64,000 nt of DNA, from positions 94,337,001 through 94,401,000 of the forward strand of contig JAIOJX010000005.1 in the NCBI GenBank assembly GCA_022376925.1, given 5' to 3'. Numbering within the stretch: position 1 is the first letter of the stretch; the number at the start of each line of letters is the position of its first letter. The stretch comes from Tragulus kanchil. Lineage: Eukaryota; Chordata; Mammalia; Artiodactyla; Tragulidae. Positions 58,966 to 64,000 of the stretch are shown piece after piece. The notes under the pieces were generated by a model. It was not told the origin of the DNA and searched no databases. It worked only from the letters and a program-made list of their open reading frames with translations. A program made the position numbers and the translations under genes.

Positions 58966-60246
58966 CACAATACATTATGGGCATCTTTCTCATTCAATGC
59001 AAATAAATTTTTATCACACATACTTTAAAATGAATTCAAAAATATAAAGAGGGACTGTTGAGGATTCACCTACTTGTACATCATGTTTCTTGACTCAAGT
59101 AGAATTTTCAGGGCAGGAAAGTGCATGATACTGTATTTGATAAAGATTCTTTCTTTGAAGTGAAACAGTGAGGAGCATTCATGCAGCCAGTACAAATCCC
59201 TAAAATGCTCCAAAAAATTAAGTAGTGGGTATCTGACAAGCTCTCTTCTATTTTTAGAAGAACTTAAAGGGAAAGCCTCAGTTTACCAGTGTTTTAAAGA
59301 ATTATTTATTGACTTCCTAGCACACATCACAAAATTGTGTGGAAAATAAAATGAATAAATACGAAAGCACTCTGATGAAGTATATGATAGACTGAGAGCT
59401 TAAACAATTCTTAAAATACTAAACTCCAAGGGCATCTGGAGTTTTTGATTAAAATATCAAATGGAAATAAGCTTATTGAAACATGTTATATAAGTATGAA
59501 AAAGAGACTATTTTATTGAAAGTACTACCTATCTCTTAAAATGAAACTATGAGTAAAGAAACTTTGAGAATTGAGATAAAATAATAATGAAATATATATT
59601 TTGGCACAGCCTGTATGATTAAATATTGGAAAACAATGATCTCTTGTTTTGAATTTCCTGAACCCAAATGGAAACTAAAGCTCACATCACTATTAATTCT
59701 GGCTCCATGGGATGAAAAACAAAGAGGCCAAGGAAGAAAGCTGAACAAGTTCAACAGAACTGTGAATCTATGAATCTTTCCTCTAAAATGCAAGAGGAAC
59801 ATGAATTAAAAATTATACCCTGAAAGTGTGAAATCAATAATATGAAAAGATTTATTGAGGCAGAAAAGAAGGAATTAGACTGGAGACTATGAATAAAAAC
59901 AAAGAAAAAATAATAACTTCAGGTTGAATGTTGTGGTTTGGTGCCTGGAATCACTTTCAGAAGGAGTTTGCTCTGAGTGACACACTGGCTGTGGTGGCCT
60001 TGTCTGGGGATCCTGACATGAGAATACCTTGCCCTGATGGGTTCAGAAGTACGTCTTGCCACCTGCCTGTAAGCTCCCAGAGGTGAAGGAATGGGGCTTA
60101 TATGCATATACAATCCAGCCAGTGGATGATATGGAGCCAGACATACCTGATGGCAAGTTGTCCTGGTACAGCTAAGTTGCCAGGGAAGGAGATTTCACCC
60201 TTTGAGGTGAGGTTTGTTCTCTTTCCTGGGATAATATCTTAAAAGC
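58966..60246. other. Unique AT-rich intronic DNA
   Basis: Nothing recognised. Confidence 0.4.
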
Positions 60247-60442
60247 ATTGGCTTCCCAGGTGGCACTAGTGGTAAAGAACCTGCCTGCCAGTGCAGGAGA
60301 CTTAAGAAACATGGGTTCGATCCCTGGGTTGGGAAGATCCCCGGAGGAAGAATTGGCAACCTGCTCTAGTATTCTTGCCTGAGAAATCTCATGGACAGAA
60401 ACAGCTTATGGGGCTGCAAAGAGTTAGGCATGACTGAGCACA
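60247..60442 (+). mobile_element. Bov-A2 SINE
   Basis: ttggcttcccaggtggcact at the start, gttcgatccctgggttggga in the middle, gcatgactgagcacacatg at the end. Confidence 0.93.
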
Positions 60443-60819
60443 CATGTATATATTCAGCGGCTCAGATATGATGTCTCCATCTGCAGTAAATGCTATTATT
60501 AGCTGTATCCTACTGTTGATAACATGCATAAAATGCTTCACAGAATTAGTATGCTGCAATGGGATGTCCATGATTCACCAAACCCATTGCCAACCCCAGA
60601 TTCAAATGATTTTAATGTCTTCATGGTCTAAGTGATTCAGCATGGAATATCACATTCATATTGGGGATTGCACTGAATATTGCAAAGAGCTGTGCATCCT
60701 GCTGAACGATATATCTCAGGGTCTACAATATGGCCTATGATATAACCAATTCTATACTAAGCAATGATACCTATCATCCATTGAGTGCTTACTATGTGCC
60801 ATTTCACATTCCACATTTA

Positions 60820-60822
<3 letters not shown>
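60443..60822. other. Unique intronic DNA
   Basis: Nothing recognised. Confidence 0.4.
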
Positions 60823-60865
<43 letters not shown>

Positions 60866-60882
60866 ACACACACACACACACA
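60823..60882. repeat. (TA)n(CA)n microsatellite
   Basis: About 20 TA units followed by about 8 CA units. Confidence 0.97.
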
Positions 60883-60898
60883 TCTCCATAAATGCGTA

Positions 60899-61096
60899 CG
60901 GACTTCCCTGGTGGCTCAGTAGTAAATAATCTGCCTGCAATGCAGAAGACCTGGTTTTGATTCCTTGGTTGGGAACATCCTCTGGAGGAGGGTCTGGCAA
61001 CCGACTCTTGCCTGGAGAATTCCATACACAGAGGATCCTGGCAGGTTATGGTCTATAGTGTTGCACAGAGTTCGACACGACTGAGTGACTACACAG
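60899..61096 (+). mobile_element. Bov-A2 SINE
   Basis: acttccctggtggctcagta to cgacacgactgagtgactac. Its 3' part recurs at 62100-62237 through D18. Confidence 0.93.
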
Positions 61097-63240
61097 CAGC
61101 ATAAATATCACATGTAGAATGTGTCACTCCACATAATGCTGGCTGTGCACTTGTTGCTAAGGAATGTTGCCCATGGCCTGAAATATACATGACAGTTCAT
61201 TCTCAAGAGTTTGATCTTTAAAGATTTAATAGGTTCACTCATATAGAGATAAAAAGTTACAGAATAAGAAATAATAATTGCCTGTTGGGGGTTTATAGGA
61301 ACACTGTTGCTGGACCTACAAGATTCTGAGAACAAAAGATTCTGAGAAATTTGCAACAATCAACCACATCTCAGTCCCCTTCTAGAACAAAAGAAGCCTG
61401 AATTTTAACTTGGGTAAGATGGTTCTCTGGGACGCTAGTCAGTCCACCATCTTCTTAGTGTTCTAGCTTTCCAAATAAAGTTGCTGCTTCTTGCCCCAAC
61501 AACACATCTCTCAGTTTACTGCCCTGTTATTCAGGGAGCATGTAAGAGTTTAGACTCAGTAACACACTAAGACGACTTGGGCCGATGTCACATGCCAGTG
61601 GAAGCTACACTGAGATCACTGCCTTCCTCCTTGGATTTTAGCCCAGTAGGAAACTGGGCTGTGGGAAGTTATTAATGAAAATTAATTGTTTGGGAAAGCT
61701 GATGAACACACTGTTTGGCCTCTTTTTTGAGGGCACTGACATGCATCAGAGCAGATAGCTTTATCCAGTTCATTTTCACTGCCATTCTTAATGACATATG
61801 AGCGTAGGTGTCAGAATGCATCTGTCTCCAGAGAAATACATCACAATGATCATCAATGTAACAACGGCCACAATAAGAAACCTTTCAGCTCTAAAAGAAG
61901 GCTATGCAAGAAAAGGCTTTTTATAAGAATCATATTTCAATACATCCCAAGCAGGACACAGACTTTGTGGAGACTGGAGCTTCTCCAAAGGGACTGCCCT
62001 CCTTTAATGATGCTCTTCTCACCTGCAGGGATCCTGCGTGAGAGAACTTAAGGTTCTTGCTTTATCAGATGATGTCTTCCTTAAAGGACTTGCTCATGTG
62101 ATTCCTTGGTTGGGAACATCCTCTGGAGGAGGGTCTGGCAACCGACTCTTGCCTGGAGAATTCCATACACAGAGGATCCTGGCAGGTTATGGTCTATAGT
62201 GTTGCACAGAGTTCGACACGACTGAGTGACTACACAGCAGCATAAATATCACATGTAGAATGTGTCACTCCACATAATGCTGGCTGTGCACTTGTTGCTA
62301 AGGAATGTTGCCCATGGCCTGAAATATACATGACAGTTCATTCTCAAGAGTTTGATCTTTAAAGATTTAATAGGTTCACTCATATAGAGATAAAAAGTTA
62401 CAGAATAAGAAATAATAATTGCCTGTTGGGGTTTATAGGAACACTGTTGCTGGACCTACAAGATTCTGAGAACAAAAGATTCTGAGAAATTTGCAACAAT
62501 CAACCACATCTCAGTCCCCTTCTAGAACAAAAGAAGCCTGAATTTTAACTTGGGTAAGATGGTTCTCTGGGACGCTAGTCAGTCCACCATCTTCTTAGTG
62601 TTCTAGCTTTCCAAATAAAGTTGCTGCTTCTTGCCCCAACAACACATCTCTCAGTTTACTGCCCTGTTATTCAGGGAGCATGTAAGAGTTTAGACTCAGT
62701 AACACACTAAGACGACTTGGGCCGATGTCACATGCCAGTGGAAGCTACACTGAGATCACTGCCTTCCTCCTTGGATTTTAGCCCAGTAGGAAACTGGGCT
62801 GTGGGAAGTTATTAATGAAAATTAATTGTTTGGGAAAGCTGATGAACACACTGTTTGGCCTCTTTTTTGAGGGCACTGACATGCATCAGAGCAGATAGCT
62901 TTATCCAGTTCATTTTTCACTGCCATTCTTAATGACATATGAGCGTAGGTGTCAGAATGCATCTGTCTCCAGAGAAATACATCACAATGATCATCAATGT
63001 AACAACGGCCACAATAAGAAACCTTTCAGCTCTAAAAGAAGGCTATGCAAGAAAAGGCTTTTTATAAGAATCATATTTCAATACATCCCAAGCAGGACAC
63101 AGACTTTGTGGAGACTGGAGCTTCTCCAAAGGGACTGCCCTCCTTTAATGATGCTCTTCTCACCTGCAGGGATCCTGCGTGAGAGAACTTAAGGTTCTTG
63201 CTTTATCAGATGATGTCTTCCTTAAAGGACTTGCTCATGT
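60959..63240. repeat. Tandem duplication D18, period 1141 bp
   Basis: Copy A is 60959-62099 and copy B is 62100-63240. There are two single-base run differences (about 61288 and 61775). The join shares only tg, and cuts the SINE. Confidence 0.95.
61340..61560 (+). mobile_element. Probable ERV LTR portion
   Basis: Has a ccaaataaagttgctgcttc poly(A)-signal region and a U5-like end (acatctctcagtttactgcc). No retroviral coding nearby. Copy at about 62480-62700 (D18). Confidence 0.5.
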
Positions 63241-64000
63241 GAAAATCAAGATGATCTGGTTATGATTGAGATGTTGAAAGTTTTAAAATCTCTGCATGTA
63301 ACTAAGTAACTCAATATATGTGTTCATATATTTAGAGGTAATAAAGGCATCTCCCAAAACATCTCAACAAACATGTACAAGAATGGCTGGAAATCCTGAC
63401 AGTGTGAGGAAGGAAATTCTGCTTGTCCAGGTAAAATGTATTCTAAGGAATTAGATGTCGGTTAGTATAATGAGATTTTCAGGTTGTTTGAGAACCTGCG
63501 AGTTCCCACTGTATACCACCAAATGAGTCCATTAGAAAACAGGGAAACAAGGACAAAAAGGAGAGCAAAATCCCTCTGGTGGTGAGCTGGGGTCAGTGCA
63601 CAGCCAGAAGTGAGGGACCCATCCCTCAACAGAGGGACTCAACCCACAACACACTGTGAGTCACCTGAGCAGGTCCTTTAAGGAACACAAAGGGACAACT
63701 CAACTATGCCAACATCACATGTTGGGGATTTAGTGTTTAAAATAATAAAGAATAATAAATAGGAGGTCATTTTGATAAGATCATATGTGAAAGCAACATG
63801 TATGGGACAATTTTCTCCCTGTACTTGGTACAAGGTCATGCACAGAGGCCTGGTAAGGCTTACTGGCGCCCAGCTGGAATACAATGGCATACCTATGGCA
63901 AATGAATGGTACCGAAACCAGATGCAGGCAGGCAGCTACTGCAGTTCCTGAAGGAATGTGAGGTTCAGCAAACTTACAGTTTTTCATTGCAGATCTGGAA
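63241..64000. other. Unique intronic DNA to window end
   Basis: No gene or repeat recognised. Confidence 0.4.

Larger units (their letters stand above)
38388..64000 (-). other. CHRM3: Probable CHRM3 intron upstream of the coding exon
   Basis: The ctcccc-ag acceptor at 38388 (and 37269) shows that 5'-UTR exons lie further right. No such exon was recognised up to the window end, so the remainder is most likely intron. Mammalian CHRM3 is known for very long 5'-UTR introns. Confidence 0.55.

Noticed and set aside
411..63240. Regularly spaced repeats as a CRISPR-like or satellite array
   Set aside because: The duplicated units differ from each other completely. There is no shared repeat sequence, and spacing between joins is irregular.
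411..63240. Target-site duplications or transposition as the cause of the 1.1-kb pairs
   Set aside because: No terminal repeats or common ends are found, and the joins share 0-5 random bases.

Overview
This is nuclear DNA of a mammal, almost certainly a ruminant (Pecora). The tRNA-Glu-derived SINEs that open with gggcttccctggtg, the Bov-A2 elements (Cys-Gly-rich 'cttagttgctcagtcg' type) and the ruminant L1 3' ends are all ruminant markers. There are no bacterial-style genes. Most of the sequence is intron, intergenic DNA and dead transposons. The one unambiguous gene is CHRM3 (muscarinic acetylcholine receptor M3, minus strand, coding exon about 35.5-37.25 kb). A second recognisable gene is a RALGDS-like sequence on the minus strand (four spliced exons at 11.66-13.40 kb, poly(A) signal near 10.36 kb). 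It carries the RasGEF N-terminal region but shows no catalytic domain.

Layout. 1-4.7 kb: 3' part of a dead L1 on the plus strand. 4.7-6.0 kb: unique DNA with a minus-strand poly(A) signal. 6.1-6.8 kb: a CpG island with a GC-box array and a strong minus-strand splice donor, present again at 7.2-7.9 kb. 8.0-10.35 kb: Bov-A2 SINE plus unique DNA in two copies. 10.36-13.4 kb: RALGDS-like gene. 13.4-19 kb: GC-rich unique DNA with a GT microsatellite and a CTCF-like motif. 19-25.5 kb: L1 and LTR fragments. 25.5-32 kb: mostly unique DNA with one SINE. 32-34.4 kb: probable CHRM3 3' UTR. 34.4-38.4 kb: CHRM3 coding exon, fragmented by duplication. 38.4-64 kb: probable 5'-UTR intron of CHRM3, full of SINEs, L1 3' ends and one LTR-like piece.

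The dominant large-scale signal is a series of 18 separate head-to-tail duplications. Each is nearly identical between copies and each has nearly the same period (1,074-1,176 bp, mean about 1,120), yet every one involves a different sequence. They cut through L1s, a CpG island, SINEs, an LTR and the CHRM3 exon without regard to content. They add about 20.2 kb, so the collapsed locus would be about 43.8 kb. At several junctions the last 30-60 bases of the first copy are noisy, or contain a short garbled echo. Constant size, indifference to content and poor sequence at the joins point to an assembly artefact (unmerged overlaps of about 1.1 kb between neighbouring contigs or reads) rather than biology. 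This must be settled before any copy-number or gene-structure conclusion is drawn here. Collapsing the copies restores a 590-codon CHRM3 frame, except for a one-base deletion present in one copy and absent in the other.
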